Shown piece by piece: positions 36,618 to 45,572 of a stretch of 64,000 bases of DNA. Made by a program: the position numbers and the translations under genes. Numbering within the stretch: the stretch's first letter is position 1; every line of letters begins with the position of its first letter. Where the stretch lies: the NCBI RefSeq assembly GCF_000817815.1, contig NZ_JPRD01000011.1, positions 124,001-188,000 of the forward strand. Reading direction: 5' to 3'. A model generated the notes under the pieces. The model searched no databases and was not told the origin of the DNA. It worked only from the letters and a program-made list of their open reading frames with translations. Source of the DNA: Vibrio owensii CAIM 1854 = LMG 25443 (GTDB taxonomy: Bacteria > Pseudomonadota > Gammaproteobacteria > Enterobacterales > Vibrionaceae).

Positions 36618-37427
36618 TTATATCGAGAGACTCGGCTTATCCCCTGCGGATGCTATCGCATAACGAATATCATCAATAAAGTTTGTCTCTGTTTGAACGA
36701 TACCATCTGAAAAAGTAACGGGCTGATGTGGGCCTGCAATCAAAAGGACATTGGTAAAATCGGATACGTTAAAGTTCTCTGCCACTACATTTTTTGAATG
36801 AAAATCAAGCACAGTATTCGCGACCTGTTCTTCCAAGATAAGCAGTTGTTCTTCTGTGATTTTCATGCGAGACAAAGCGACTCGAACACACTTCTCGTGC
36901 GTGGTCGTTTGATCCTTGATGATCTCTGTGTACTTGTCGTTAAGCTTCGAGTTTTCAGCATAGCTGTAGTAAAGCGGACCATGCAGCGTAATGTTGTTTT
37001 CTCCATCAACATAAACCAGATCAAGTAATTCTAGCGCGCCTAAATAGTCCGACATACTTTGTTTCGAGAGGTCATACTTTTTCATTAGGATGGTATAGCC
37101 GTCTTTCCCACGAAGCATCCGTAACTCTCGATAAAAATCGTAAAGATGAGGAAATTGGAAAAAGACTTCGTCTTGCGTGTGGCTAAAGTAATCTTGATCC
37201 TCAGCTTGAAGTTGATTTGCCAGCTTCTGCAATTCATCGAGGGTGCAGTCAACCGCGCGGCAATATTCGAGTAGCTTATCTAGAGCAAGGTTAGTACTAG
37301 TTAAATGACGTTTAAAAGTGGACAACGGCATGCCCATTTTCTCAGATAACTCTCGATATGTTAGCCCTTTAGTTTTTATCGCTTGTCGTAATGCGGCTAA
37401 CAAGTACTCGGGAGTGAGTTCTCTCAT
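36618..37427 (-). CDS. XRE-family transcriptional regulator
   Basis: A 269-residue protein with an N-terminal Cro/CI-type helix-turn-helix (LTYRELSEKMGMPLSTFKRHL, residues 21-41) and a long C-terminal part without a recognised ligand domain; one section (DLSKQSMSDYLGALELLDLVYVDG) looks like a winged-helix. AAGGAA precedes the start. It is upstream of the tetR gene on the same strand but separated by the operator region. Targets are unknown. Confidence 0.75.
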   Translation of the reverse strand: MRELTPEYLLAALRQAIKTKGLTYRELSEKMGMPLSTFKRHLTSTNLALDKLLEYCRAVDCTLDELQKLANQLQAEDQDYFSHTQDEVFFQFPHLYDFYRELRMLRGKDGYTILMKKYDLSKQSMSDYLGALELLDLVYVDGENNITLHGPLYYSYAENSKLNDKYTEIIKDQTTTHEKCVRVALSRMKITEEQLLILEEQVANTVLDFHSKNVVAENFNVSDFTNVLLIAGPHQPVTFSDGIVQTETNFIDDIRYAIASAGDKPSLSI

Positions 37428-37974
37428 CTACAATTCCTTATGGCAATGTTACAGCTGTATTGTATTTGTAACAATTTAGATTCACTTCGCAAGGCATAAG
37501 TTCATATTTTTATAAGAAAACTTTGAATTAATATACTTTCATTCACATTTATGATGTTAATACTGGCACTTAAAATGCATTCAGTTTCATTATAAGTTGT
37601 TATCAAAATAGATTATAAACATGTTAATCAACATGCTATTCGTCGCATTAACTACTAACTTGAGCGTTTTCTCAGAGTATTTCCGACTTAAGACATCACA
37701 AAAACTTAGAATATTTACCCTACAAAACATGCAGCCTAAAATGCATAATTATTCAAATTACATATGCTAAATCTCTATCTATTATTTTTTGCGAACGCTA
37801 CGATCAGGATCAATAAGGTGAGTATGTAGGAACATTAGGTAGGCGTCAGAAATGCGAACGCAGAACATCACTGTCGAGATTCTGCGTTTCACTTAAAATG
37901 GATAATCGAGTTGGAACTTACTAACCCATTCTATTGATCATGAGTTAGCAACACATCGCGCTGGCTAGTCGCTC
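37428..37974. other. AT-rich 547-base gap
   Basis: No supported gene. It contains the XRE gene promoter on its left and the 3' end of the five-gene minus-strand cluster on its right, with one hairpin at 37857-37888. A 49-codon ORF at 37621-37770 has no ribosome binding site and is not called. Confidence 0.5.
37857..37888 (-). terminator. Hairpin after the ybjQ-type gene
   Basis: AACGCAGAA and TTCTGCGTT form a 9-bp stem with a 14-nt loop, 86 bases after the last gene of the minus-strand cluster. The T content after the stem is low. Confidence 0.35.
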
Positions 37975-38289
37975 TTAAACAAGCTTTACTGCAGTGCCAA
38001 ATGCAAGAATCTCTGAAGAACCATCAACGATCGAACTGGTGGTGAAACGAATACCGACAACAGCATCTGCTCCTAGGTTCGCGGCATCCTCTACCATTCG
38101 TTGAATAGCAATATTTCGGGCTTCCGTCATCATTTCGGTGTAGCCACGAATCTCACCACCAACAATGCTTTTTAAGCCAGCCATGAAATCACGTCCAATG
38201 TGCTTTGACTGAACCACATTTCCCGTCACAACACCTTTTATCTCAGCAATCTCTCGCCCAGGAATCGTCTCGGTTGTTGAATAAATCAT
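37975..38289 (-). CDS. YbjQ/UPF0145-family protein
   Basis: A 104-residue protein matching the UPF0145 (YbjQ) family: IPGREIAEIKGVVTGNVVQSKH at the start, then GGEIRGYTEMMTEARNIAIQRM and GADAVVGIRFTTS. The family forms ring-shaped oligomers of unknown function, sometimes called putative heavy-metal-binding. ATG at 38289 with GAGG upstream is preferred to the longer frame, which would overlap the VOC gene. Confidence 0.88.
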   Translation of the reverse strand: MIYSTTETIPGREIAEIKGVVTGNVVQSKHIGRDFMAGLKSIVGGEIRGYTEMMTEARNIAIQRMVEDAANLGADAVVGIRFTTSSIVDGSSEILAFGTAVKLV

Positions 38290-38290
38290 G

Positions 38291-38680
38291 TTATACCTCA
38301 GTAAGATAGTTAGATAACTCAATTAAGTTACCATCTGGATCTCTAATGTAAACCGATAGGATGTTACCAATTGCACCTGTCCGTTGAACGGGGCCATCAA
38401 TAACCTCGATAGAATGGGAGTCTAAATGGGAGAGCACGTTTGCAATTGGCGTATCACATACAAAACACAAATCGGCACTCCCAGAGGCCACCTGACTCGC
38501 CTTAGGTTCAAATTCATTGCCAAGCTGATGAAGGTTGATTTTTTGTCGTCCATATACCAAAGCGACACGTCCTTCCCCAAAAGTAACACTTTCCATACCG
38601 AGAACTTGTGTATAGAAATCCAGTGTAGTTTGAATGTCTTTAACGGTCAGTACAAGGTGATCCAAGCGGTTTATTTTCAT
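38291..38680 (-). CDS. VOC-superfamily (glyoxalase/bleomycin-resistance fold) protein
   Basis: A 129-residue vicinal-oxygen-chelate protein. INRLDHLVLTVKDIQTTLDFYTQVLGM at the N-terminus and the C-terminal YIRDPDGNLIELSNY carry the metal-site His and Glu of the two beta-alpha-beta modules. The start at 38680 follows AGAGG; the frame's upstream extension is not used. It is close to virulence-protein-like VOC members found widely in bacteria. Substrate unknown. Confidence 0.86.
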   Translation of the reverse strand: MKINRLDHLVLTVKDIQTTLDFYTQVLGMESVTFGEGRVALVYGRQKINLHQLGNEFEPKASQVASGSADLCFVCDTPIANVLSHLDSHSIEVIDGPVQRTGAIGNILSVYIRDPDGNLIELSNYLTEV

Positions 38681-38690
38681 TAAAGCCTCT

Positions 38691-39071
38691 CTACAATGCT
38701 TCAGATGAGATGACTGCCTCAATCTCAATAGATAAGTCGGGGTGAATCAAACGGCTCACCTCGACTAAAGAACAAGCAGGTAAATACCCTTCATAGAAGT
38801 CGAATAATACCGACCGGATCTCTGGCAATTGGTTCATGTCGGTTACAAATATCGTCAGCTTGACGAGATCGCGTTTCTCTCTTTGTTCTTCAGTGAGTAT
38901 CTGCGACAAGTAAGACAGAATCGTTTTCGTTTGCTCAATTAGGCTTTCACTTTGACTTGGTGAACCCATGGCTGTCAGCCCTGAAACATACAAGGTCTCA
39001 CAATGTCTTGTCGCATGAACATAAGGACCAGAAATTTGCGGCAAAAATTCGTAACTGATTCGTTGAACCAT
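38691..39071 (-). CDS. RidA-family protein
   Basis: A 126-residue member of the RidA/YjgF/UK114 family, which hydrolyses reactive enamine/imine intermediates in its archetype. GPYVHATRHCETLYVSGL and the C-terminal SLVEVSRLIHPDLSIEIEAV match the family pattern, but the usual catalytic Arg in (R)V.V..LP is represented by R in VSRL; an atypical subgroup is likely. Strong GGGGAG before the ATG. It is part of a run of small enzyme genes. Confidence 0.82.
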   Translation of the reverse strand: MVQRISYEFLPQISGPYVHATRHCETLYVSGLTAMGSPSQSESLIEQTKTILSYLSQILTEEQREKRDLVKLTIFVTDMNQLPEIRSVLFDFYEGYLPACSLVEVSRLIHPDLSIEIEAVISSEAL

Positions 39072-39086
39072 GTTGTCTCCCCTTCC

Positions 39087-39371
39087 CTAGCGGTTGTATT
39101 TTCGTTTGTTCAGTATCTCTTTCACTTCGTGCGTTTGTTCCAAATCTATTTCATAAACATTGGCTAATGCACAAACATAATAGAGTACGTCGTAGAGTTC
39201 TTCCGCGATTGTTCCTTTAATTGTGTTCTCTGTCGGTTGTCCAGTGGCGTCTTTCCTAATCGATTCAGATAACTCACCCACTTCTTCAATCAGTTTGAGG
39301 AAATAATGCTGTTTCTGTTCCGGGTCGTGATCAAACTCTTTTATATGCGCTTGTAGTTGTCGAATGTCCAT
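39087..39371 (-). CDS. MazG-like nucleotide pyrophosphohydrolase
   Basis: A 94-residue all-alpha NTP-pyrophosphatase domain. The metal-binding motif is clear: KLIEEVGELSESI (ExxE) followed by EELYDVLYYVCAL (ExxD). Such small MazG relatives hydrolyse non-canonical or excess NTPs. AAGGA precedes the start. Not the two-domain housekeeping MazG. Confidence 0.85.
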   Translation of the reverse strand: MDIRQLQAHIKEFDHDPEQKQHYFLKLIEEVGELSESIRKDATGQPTENTIKGTIAEELYDVLYYVCALANVYEIDLEQTHEVKEILNKRKYNR

Positions 39372-39430
39372 TTCTAATCCTTTTGTTTGTAATCCTAATA
39401 AACCCTACCATAAGTAGATAACAGAATGAT

Positions 39431-39976
39431 TTAACGCGATATTCCTTTACTGAGCACAATGCAATGATACTCGCGCCCTAACTCATGCTCAGTATCATCA
39501 AATTGCTCTATGTGATTGAAGCCTTGCTTAAACCAAAAGCGAAAAGCGTCAGTATTCTCAACGTACACGTTTAGCATGGCTTTATTGAAAGACGCATACT
39601 CAAGAGCAACGTCCAATACACTATCGACGATTTCTTTTCCTAAACCTCTACATTGATAGTCAGGAATAAGACACAGCATAGGAATCCATAAACACCCTTT
39701 GTACGGAAAATTCAGTTCGATTTGGATATAACCTATCGGCTTCCCCTCTTGTGTCGATATTTTTCTGAGGTAAAAAGCTTCGAGGTCATCGGGATTTTTT
39801 AGTAGAGAACTCTTTGAAATCAGCGCTTGATATTCTGCAATTGGCCAATTACGAAAAGTATGGTCATAAGCCAATTTTTGATGATTAGAATCGAATAGAG
39901 ATTTGGCTAGCTCAGCCTGTGTTGTATCAAAAGTAGAAAAGATTAAACGCTTTGATTCCCAATAGCTCGGTAACAC
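39431..39976 (-). CDS. GNAT-family N-acetyltransferase
   Basis: A 181-residue acetyltransferase of the RimJ/RimL-like group. The acetyl-CoA loop is seen in LIPDYQCRGLGKEIVDSVLDVA (Q/RxxGxG) and a C-terminal strand in LNVYVENTDAFRFWFKQGF. Translation probably starts at a GTG (39976) behind AAGGAG. Substrate unknown. It is the first gene of the five-gene minus-strand cluster. Confidence 0.84.
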   Translation of the reverse strand: MLPSYWESKRLIFSTFDTTQAELAKSLFDSNHQKLAYDHTFRNWPIAEYQALISKSSLLKNPDDLEAFYLRKISTQEGKPIGYIQIELNFPYKGCLWIPMLCLIPDYQCRGLGKEIVDSVLDVALEYASFNKAMLNVYVENTDAFRFWFKQGFNHIEQFDDTEHELGREYHCIVLSKGISR

Positions 39977-40106
39977 AGATGCTCCTTATCCGTGATTTGA
40001 TGAGTAAAGGCAAAATAACAAATCCAGCCACTAGAGCAACTGATTTAGTCAGAGTTGGGATATGAGCGGGAAACGGGAGAGTTTATGGTAAGGGAAACGG
40101 AAAGCA

Positions 40107-40134
40107 ATAAAAAAGGAGAGCTAATGCTCTCCTT
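40107..40134 (-). terminator. Terminator after rplT
   Basis: On the minus strand AAGGAGAGC and GCTCTCCTT form a 9-bp stem with an ATTA loop and a six-T tail. It ends the thrS-infC-rpmI-rplT unit, so pheST is not reached by it. Confidence 0.9.
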
Positions 40135-40155
40135 CTCTTAATCCTAAACTGCTAA

Positions 40156-40509
40156 TTAAAGAGCAGCTTTCGCTTTTTCAACTAGAACAGCAAATGCTGC
40201 TTTGTCGAATACTGCGATGTCCGCTAGGATCTTACGGTCGATCTCGATAGATGCTTTCTTAAGACCGTTGATGAAACGGCTGTAAGATAGACCATTTTGA
40301 CGAGATGCTGCGTTGATACGTGCAATCCATAGTTGACGGAATTGACGTTTCTTAGCGCGACGGTCACGGTAAGCGTATTGACCAGCTTTAGTAACTGCTT
40401 GGAAAGCTACGCGGTAAACACGTGAACGTGCACCGTAGTAACCTTTAGCTTGTTTTAGAACTTTCTTATGACGTGCACGAGCTTGTACACCACGTTTTAC
40501 GCGAGGCAT
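40156..40509 (-). CDS. rplT: 50S ribosomal protein L20
   Basis: 117 residues, full length, strongly basic N-terminus [20 protein letters not shown] and [20 protein letters not shown], the L20 signature. It is an assembly protein of the large subunit and, in E. coli, represses rpmI-rplT translation by binding upstream of rpmI. Last gene of the infC cluster, 40 bases after rpmI. Confidence 0.98.
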
Positions 40510-40549
40510 TATGCTTCTCCTAAACTAAACGATTGATAACTAAAAAGAA

Positions 40550-40744
40550 TTAAGCGTATGGCAACATACGAACAACTGCAGCAACTTCACAACGTGGAAG
40601 AATTGCATTTGGACGTAACTGACGCTTGTTCTTAGTAGTACGCTTAGTCAGAATGTGACGTTTTGTAGCGTGCTTGTACTTAATACCACCAGCAGTTTTC
40701 TTAAAACGCTTAGCAGCACCTTTGTTGGTTTTCATCTTAGGCAT
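40550..40744 (-). CDS. rpmI: 50S ribosomal protein L35
   Basis: 64 residues, [20 protein letters not shown], typical L35. GGAG precedes the ATG. The 117-base spacer from infC contains a strong hairpin (40806-40832) in the place where the L20 operator is found in E. coli. Confidence 0.98.
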   Translation of the reverse strand: MPKMKTNKGAAKRFKKTAGGIKYKHATKRHILTKRTTKNKRQLRPNAILPRCEVAAVVRMLPYA

Positions 40745-40805
40745 GATGAATAACTCCGCATTGAGTAGGTTTAATAAACAACGTAATTAGGGCGAACAAA
40801 ACCCA

Positions 40806-40832
40806 GCCGTTTACCTTTAAAAGGGAAACGGC
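40806..40832 (-). promoter_or_regulatory. Hairpin in the infC-rpmI spacer, possible L20 control element
   Basis: GCCGTTT, one mismatch, CC pair with GG and AAACGGC around a 7-8-nt loop. On the minus strand a modest T-rich stretch follows, so it may act as an attenuator or as part of the L20 autoregulatory leader. Confidence 0.45.
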
Positions 40833-40861
40833 CAGGTCTTAATTACTTGATGAGCCGTTAA

Positions 40862-41413
40862 TTACTTCTTTTTAGGGGCAAGAACCATGATCATCTGACG
40901 ACCTTCGATCTTACTTGGGAAAGATTCCACTACAGCAAAGTCTACAGTGTCTTCTTTCAAACGATGAAGAACGTCAACACCGATGTCTTGGTGTGCCATT
41001 TCTCGGCCACGGAAGCGAATTGTTACCTTCACTTTGTTGCCTTCTTCAAGGAAACGCGTCAGGTTGCGTAGTTTTACCTGATAGTCTCCAATATCAGTTC
41101 CAGGACGGAATTTTACTTCCTTAATCTGAACCTGTTTTTGCTTTTTCTTCTGCTCTTTAGCAGATTTGCTCTTTTCAAAGAGGAATTTGCCGTAGTCCAT
41201 AACACGACAGACTGGCGGCTCAGCGTTAGGACTGATTTCCACAAGATCCATGCCTGCTTCTTCAGCAGCTGCGATCGCTTCTTGAATCGATACAACACCA
41301 ACTGATTCACCGTCAGCGCCAGTTAGTCGAACTTCACGAACGCCACGAATTTCACCGTTCATACGGTGTGGGTTTTGTTTTACCGGCTGTTGGCCGCGTC
41401 TTCCGCCTTTAAT
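40862..41413 (-). CDS. infC: Translation initiation factor IF-3 (ATT start)
   Basis: 183 residues when read from the rare ATT start at 41413. The start is fixed by GGAGG eight bases upstream and by the conserved N-terminus (M)[22 protein letters not shown]; the internal ATG at 41362 would lose 17 residues. The C-terminal domain ([36 protein letters not shown]) is typical. Use of ATT allows IF-3 to discriminate against its own mRNA, as in E. coli. The thrS stop is three bases from the ATT. Confidence 0.97.
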   Translation of the reverse strand: MKGGRRGQQPVKQNPHRMNGEIRGVREVRLTGADGESVGVVSIQEAIAAAEEAGMDLVEISPNAEPPVCRVMDYGKFLFEKSKSAKEQKKKQKQVQIKEVKFRPGTDIGDYQVKLRNLTRFLEEGNKVKVTIRFRGREMAHQDIGVDVLHRLKEDTVDFAVVESFPSKIEGRQMIMVLAPKKK

Positions 41414-41416
41414 AGC

Positions 41417-43345
41417 TTATTCCTCCAGATTGAGCTTACGGCTAGAGATCTCGTCTTGGATGTATGCGATAAAATCATCCACTTTAAATTTACCAAGATC
41501 TTTACCTTTACGAGTACGTACTGCGATTTCGCCTGCTTCCATCTCTTGGTCACCGACTACAAGCATATACGGTACACGCTTCAAAGTGTGTTCGCGGATT
41601 TTAAAGCCAATCTTCTCATTTCTCAAGTCCGCTTTAGCTCTAATTCCACTTTTTTGTAGTTTTTGTACTACTTCTTGAACATATTCTGATTGTTTATCAG
41701 TGATGTTCATAAGAATTGCCTGTTCTGGCGCCAACCAAGTTGGGAAGAAACCAGCATATTCTTCGATAAGGATACCAATGAAACGCTCTAGTGAACCTAG
41801 AATTGCACGGTGAATCATTACCGGTACAAGACGTTCATTGTTTTCACCTACATAAGTTGCACCTAGGCGACCTGGTAGGTTGAAGTCTAGCTGAACAGTA
41901 CCACACTGCCACGCACGGTCTAGACAGTCGTATAGTGTGAATTCGATCTTAGGACCGTAGAATGCACCCTCACCTTCTTGGATCTCGTATGGGATTTCCA
42001 TCGATTCAAGAGATTGTTTCAATGCTTCTTCAGATTGATCCCAGATTTCATCTGAACCTACACGTTTTTCTGGACGAGTAGACAGCTTCACTACGATATT
42101 GTCGAAACCAAATGTTTGGTACGTATCGTACACCATCTTGATACAGTTTGTTACTTCTTCTTGAATTTGGCTCTCAGTACAGAAAATGTGAGCGTCATCC
42201 TGAGTAAAGCCACGTACACGCATAATACCGTGTAGTGCACCAGATGGTTCGTTACGGTGACATGAGCCAAACTCAGCCATGCGTAACGGTAGGTCGCGGT
42301 ACGACTTAAGACCTTGGTTAAAGATCTGTACGTGACCAGGACAGTTCATTGGCTTGATTGCGTATTCACGGTTTTCAGAAGAAGTCGTGAACATTGCATC
42401 TGCGTATTTGTCCCAGTGACCAGAGCGTTCCCAAAGAACACGGTCCATCATTAGCGGACCTTTTACTTCTTGGTAGCCGTACTCATCTAGCTTAGAGCGG
42501 ATGAATACTTCTAGATCACGGAAAACAGACCAACCATTGTGATGCCAGAACACCATACCAGGTGCTTCTTGCTGCATGTGGAATAGGTCTAGTTGCTTAC
42601 CGATCTTACGGTGGTCACGCTTCGCCGCTTCTTCTAAGCGAGTAAGGTGCGCTTTCAGTGCTTTCTTATCGTGGAAAGCAGTACCGTAGATACGTTGAAG
42701 CATTTTGTTGTCGCTGTTACCACGCCAGTAAGCACCCGCAACATTCAATAGAGTGAAATGTTGACAGAAGCTCATGTTAGGAACGTGAGGACCACGACAC
42801 ATGTCGATGTATTCTTCATGGTGGTAAAGACCAGGACGATCATCACGAGATACGTTTTCGTCTAGGATTTCCACTTTGTATGGTTCGCCACGTGATTCAA
42901 ACGTATCACGTGCTTCCTGCCAGCTCACTTTTTTCTTAACAACTTCGTACTTGGTTTTCGCTAGCTCTTTCATACGCTTTTCAATCTTTTCAAGATCTTC
43001 TTGCGTTAGAGACTCATCTAAGTCGATGTCGTAGTAGAAGCCATTGTCGATGGTTGGACCAATCGCCATTTTAGCTTGTGGGTAAAGCTGCTTAAGAGCG
43101 TGACCAAGAAGGTGAGCACATGAGTGACGAACGATTTCTAGACCGTCGACTTCATCTTTTACTGTGATGATCTCAAGGCTTGCGTCTTCTTCAATTAGAT
43201 CGCACGCATCAACGCGGTTACCGTTTACACGACCAGCGATAGTTGCTTTTGCAAGACCAGGACCGATCGATTGCGCAACTTCCATAGTAGAAACTGGGTT
43301 GTCAAATTGACGCTGACTGCCGTCAGGAAGAGTAATAATAGGCAT
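41417..43345 (-). CDS. thrS: Threonyl-tRNA synthetase
   Basis: 642 residues, the same length as E. coli ThrRS, starting [12 protein letters not shown] (TGS domain). The editing domain has [11 protein letters not shown] and CRGPHVPN; class II motifs 2 and 3 are [21 protein letters not shown] and [19 protein letters not shown], and the zinc ligands include CPGH. ATG 43345 with AAGGA is preferred to the longer frame, which would run through the operator hairpin. Two anticodon-arm-like hairpins upstream point to translational autoregulation. Confidence 0.98.
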   Translation of the reverse strand: MPIITLPDGSQRQFDNPVSTMEVAQSIGPGLAKATIAGRVNGNRVDACDLIEEDASLEIITVKDEVDGLEIVRHSCAHLLGHALKQLYPQAKMAIGPTIDNGFYYDIDLDESLTQEDLEKIEKRMKELAKTKYEVVKKKVSWQEARDTFESRGEPYKVEILDENVSRDDRPGLYHHEEYIDMCRGPHVPNMSFCQHFTLLNVAGAYWRGNSDNKMLQRIYGTAFHDKKALKAHLTRLEEAAKRDHRKIGKQLDLFHMQQEAPGMVFWHHNGWSVFRDLEVFIRSKLDEYGYQEVKGPLMMDRVLWERSGHWDKYADAMFTTSSENREYAIKPMNCPGHVQIFNQGLKSYRDLPLRMAEFGSCHRNEPSGALHGIMRVRGFTQDDAHIFCTESQIQEEVTNCIKMVYDTYQTFGFDNIVVKLSTRPEKRVGSDEIWDQSEEALKQSLESMEIPYEIQEGEGAFYGPKIEFTLYDCLDRAWQCGTVQLDFNLPGRLGATYVGENNERLVPVMIHRAILGSLERFIGILIEEYAGFFPTWLAPEQAILMNITDKQSEYVQEVVQKLQKSGIRAKADLRNEKIGFKIREHTLKRVPYMLVVGDQEMEAGEIAVRTRKGKDLGKFKVDDFIAYIQDEISSRKLNLEE

Positions 43346-43363
43346 GCTATGTCCTTTACAGTG

Positions 43364-43384
43364 GTGTTGCACACCAAGCAACAC
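43364..43384 (-). promoter_or_regulatory. thrS operator hairpin proximal, loop with Thr anticodon GGU
   Basis: On the mRNA: GUGUUGC, loop UUGGUGU, GCAACAC. This is a perfect 7-bp stem with a 7-nt loop laid out like a tRNA anticodon loop: U at position 33 and GGU at 34-36, a threonine anticodon. It ends seven bases before the thrS Shine-Dalgarno, as in the E. coli thrS operator. Confidence 0.8.
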
Positions 43385-43423
43385 ATGTTATTCAAATTAG
43401 AAGATATTTCGAGAGTCGATGAC

Positions 43424-43451
43424 GGTCGCTCAGTAACACGAATACCGGACC
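43424..43451 (-). promoter_or_regulatory. thrS operator hairpin distal, loop with Thr anticodon CGU
   Basis: On the mRNA: GGUC CGGUA, loop UUCGUGU, UACUG, bulge AGC, GACC. The 7-nt loop again has U33 and a Thr anticodon, CGU, at 34-36. Together with the proximal arm it would occupy both anticodon-binding sites of a ThrRS dimer. Confidence 0.7.
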
Positions 43452-43640
43452 TTCATCGGAACAAGGATTGTACATAGCTCACATTTAGAATGCAAAGTGC
43501 GATTTCAAAATGTCATTGAAACTTCATCACAGCAAATTCATCGATAAGCAAAGATTGAGGAATTAATACAATTGAACGGCATTCAAAACATGATAAGACT
43601 ATAGTTAATCTATTGAGTAATCTCACTTTAGGCTCTCATC

Positions 43641-44630
43641 ATGATGGATTTAAGATGGCAACCTACGCTCATGAGTTGCGCCATTCTCCTATCTGCGCCG
43701 GCAATCTGTGCTTCAGATTTGTATGGTCCACTACGTTCCTATGCTCAATCTCCAGTGCAAGTTGTCAGCCACACGAACATACTTCGCTCCGGATATGCCC
43801 TCCCCTCTGGTTATGTTGAAGCGTATGGTTCGGGCACAATTGCGAGTGTCTGGGCACATACCAGCGACTATTCACTCGACTATTACCACAACCAACTCGA
43901 GTTAGGCGGTAGGTGGCAAATCAATGAAAAGTGGCAATGGGAACTGAACTATCGCTGGGTCTTTGCTGCGGATAACCATTTAGATGGATTAACCGAAAGC
44001 TTTCACGACCTGTTTGGTATTGGACAAAATGGACGTGATGAAGTCGACAAGAACCGCTTTTATATGTCGATGCCTGACTACGACATTTTAATAGAGGATT
44101 TTGAAGGTGAAACGCTAGCAAACAACCTCTCAACGTATATCCAATACCAAATAGTACAAAATGAACATCATGGTTTGTCTGTTGGTGGAAGTCTCTACTA
44201 TAACGATGTTGCTCATGGCTCTTTCAAAGGCAACAGTTTTGAGCAAGGTGTACAAATCAACTACACCTATCGATTCAATGCAGCCAATATATTCTATTCG
44301 ATGGCCGGAATGACCTTTAGAAACAGTGATAAAGCACTCGCTGATTTCCCCTATCGACATAACACCGCCGCCTTTGCTGGCGGTTATCGCTATGCACTAA
44401 AAAACAATCACCACTTCATTCTTGAATATCATTGGTATCAAGGTTCGACAGAAGGGCCGAGTGAGTTTGCCGACGCATCGAATGAGTTCGTGATTGGATA
44501 TCGCTATTTAATGGAGAACTCTGCCATAGAGGTCATGGCGATTGAGAATGCGAGGAATATGGATAACAGTACCGATATCGCCTTTACATTTGGATATCGG
44601 TACTTATTCGCTCCAGATAATGAGAGCTAG
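43641..44630 (+). CDS. Predicted outer-membrane protein (DUF3187-like)
   Basis: A 329-residue protein with a signal peptide (SAPAICA-SD cleavage near residue 24) and beta-barrel character. LELGGRWQINEKWQWELNYRW, YSMAGMTFRNSDKAL and the final AFTFGYRYLFAP are amphipathic strands typical of outer-membrane barrels. It looks like the DUF3187 family, whose function is unknown. It is divergent from thrS and ends six bases from the Spo0M gene. Confidence 0.7.
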   Translation: MMDLRWQPTLMSCAILLSAPAICASDLYGPLRSYAQSPVQVVSHTNILRSGYALPSGYVEAYGSGTIASVWAHTSDYSLDYYHNQLELGGRWQINEKWQWELNYRWVFAADNHLDGLTESFHDLFGIGQNGRDEVDKNRFYMSMPDYDILIEDFEGETLANNLSTYIQYQIVQNEHHGLSVGGSLYYNDVAHGSFKGNSFEQGVQINYTYRFNAANIFYSMAGMTFRNSDKALADFPYRHNTAAFAGGYRYALKNNHHFILEYHWYQGSTEGPSEFADASNEFVIGYRYLMENSAIEVMAIENARNMDNSTDIAFTFGYRYLFAPDNES

Positions 44631-44635
44631 AAATA

Positions 44636-45379
44636 TTACAGGTTCAATGTCGGCGCAATGGCTGCCGCAACTTGTGAATCAGAAGCCCCGATCGGTAATG
44701 AGAACGAACGGTATTGGTCACCCGACATACTAAACGAGCGGTCAATCTCCGCTAAACAGTGGATAGTCCCACCATCTAAAATAAAGGAAAGCTCTATCTC
44801 TTTCGTAGAAACGAAGCCGTTATTGCGGAATTCTAATTCTTGGTAAATACCCGAACGTGAGGAGAAGGTATTCCCACGCAAGAAGCCTTTTTCAACATCT
44901 GCTTTTACCATTGTAAAACCGGCTTGCTCGATCGCTTGAATCACACGAGCAGCAACAGGCAAAGGTTTAACCTCAATGTAATCACGATCGCGAGGGTCTA
45001 TCGCAAAGCCGATGTCCAGTGTGGTCTCTATCCAAACATGACACTGGTTTTTATGTGCGTTAACGGCTGTGATGGGCGTTTCATCGTGCAGTTTAAGTTC
45101 AAAAGGTACTTGTTTTTCTTCATTCGGTTGAATGACAAACGGCTCAACCGCTTTCAATTGATCAATGGTGAAAGTTTGGTAGCTAACACTGTCGTCTTCT
45201 TCCACTTTCATTTCTGTGTTCAATTTAATGGTAATGGCATCGATTTGTTGTTCAACATCACCGCCTTTAATTTGAACGTGACCACGCAAAGTCGCGCCTT
45301 GATACACACTCATCTCATCTAAAATCGTATCTACTTTTGCTGAGCCGATACCGAGTGACGCTTTTAGTTTTTTAAACAT
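44636..45379 (-). CDS. Spo0M/SpoOM-family arrestin-like protein
   Basis: A 247-residue cytoplasmic protein of the sporulation-control Spo0M family, found in many non-sporulating bacteria. MFKKLKASLGIGSAKVDTIL at the start and GATLRGHVQIKGGDVEQQIDAITIKL are family marks; the fold is arrestin-like, two beta-sandwiches. In Bacillus the protein affects sporulation and cell structure; its vibrio role is unknown. No signal peptide. It is divergent from hutC. Confidence 0.88.
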   Translation of the reverse strand: MFKKLKASLGIGSAKVDTILDEMSVYQGATLRGHVQIKGGDVEQQIDAITIKLNTEMKVEEDDSVSYQTFTIDQLKAVEPFVIQPNEEKQVPFELKLHDETPITAVNAHKNQCHVWIETTLDIGFAIDPRDRDYIEVKPLPVAARVIQAIEQAGFTMVKADVEKGFLRGNTFSSRSGIYQELEFRNNGFVSTKEIELSFILDGGTIHCLAEIDRSFSMSGDQYRSFSLPIGASDSQVAAAIAPTLNL

Positions 45380-45542
45380 GCGATTCCTTTGTGACTGTCT
45401 GTTTTCGTTATTCTGATAAGTCTCTGTTTACACAACTGATGAAACTCCTGCAAGCAATAGACGACAAGAATGCGGACTAATTCCTTTTATCACTGCACAA
45501 AATACGTATGTCTGTTTGCAATTTGTCTATAGATTACGCAGT

Positions 45543-45557
45543 ATTTGTATAGTCAAT
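45543..45557. promoter_or_regulatory. Possible HutC operator before hutC
   Basis: TATTTGTATAGTCAA resembles a degenerate HutC site (half TTGTATA), 16 bases before the hutC start; a similar TTTGTCTATAGA lies at 45522-45533. It would allow autoregulation. Confidence 0.35.
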
Positions 45558-45572
45558 TAAAAGGAAGCCTTT

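Noticed and set aside
37621..37770. 49-codon ORF in the AT-rich gap
   Set aside because: No Shine-Dalgarno, no recognisable pattern, and an ORF of this length is expected by chance in AT-rich sequence.
37975..39976. Superintegron cassette array
   Set aside because: Gene content looks cassette-like, but the gaps are 1-59 bases and show no attC/VCR-type repeats.
40862..41362. infC starting at the ATG at 41362
   Set aside because: The conserved N-terminus and GGAGG place the start at the ATT at 41413; starting at the ATG would delete 17 conserved residues.
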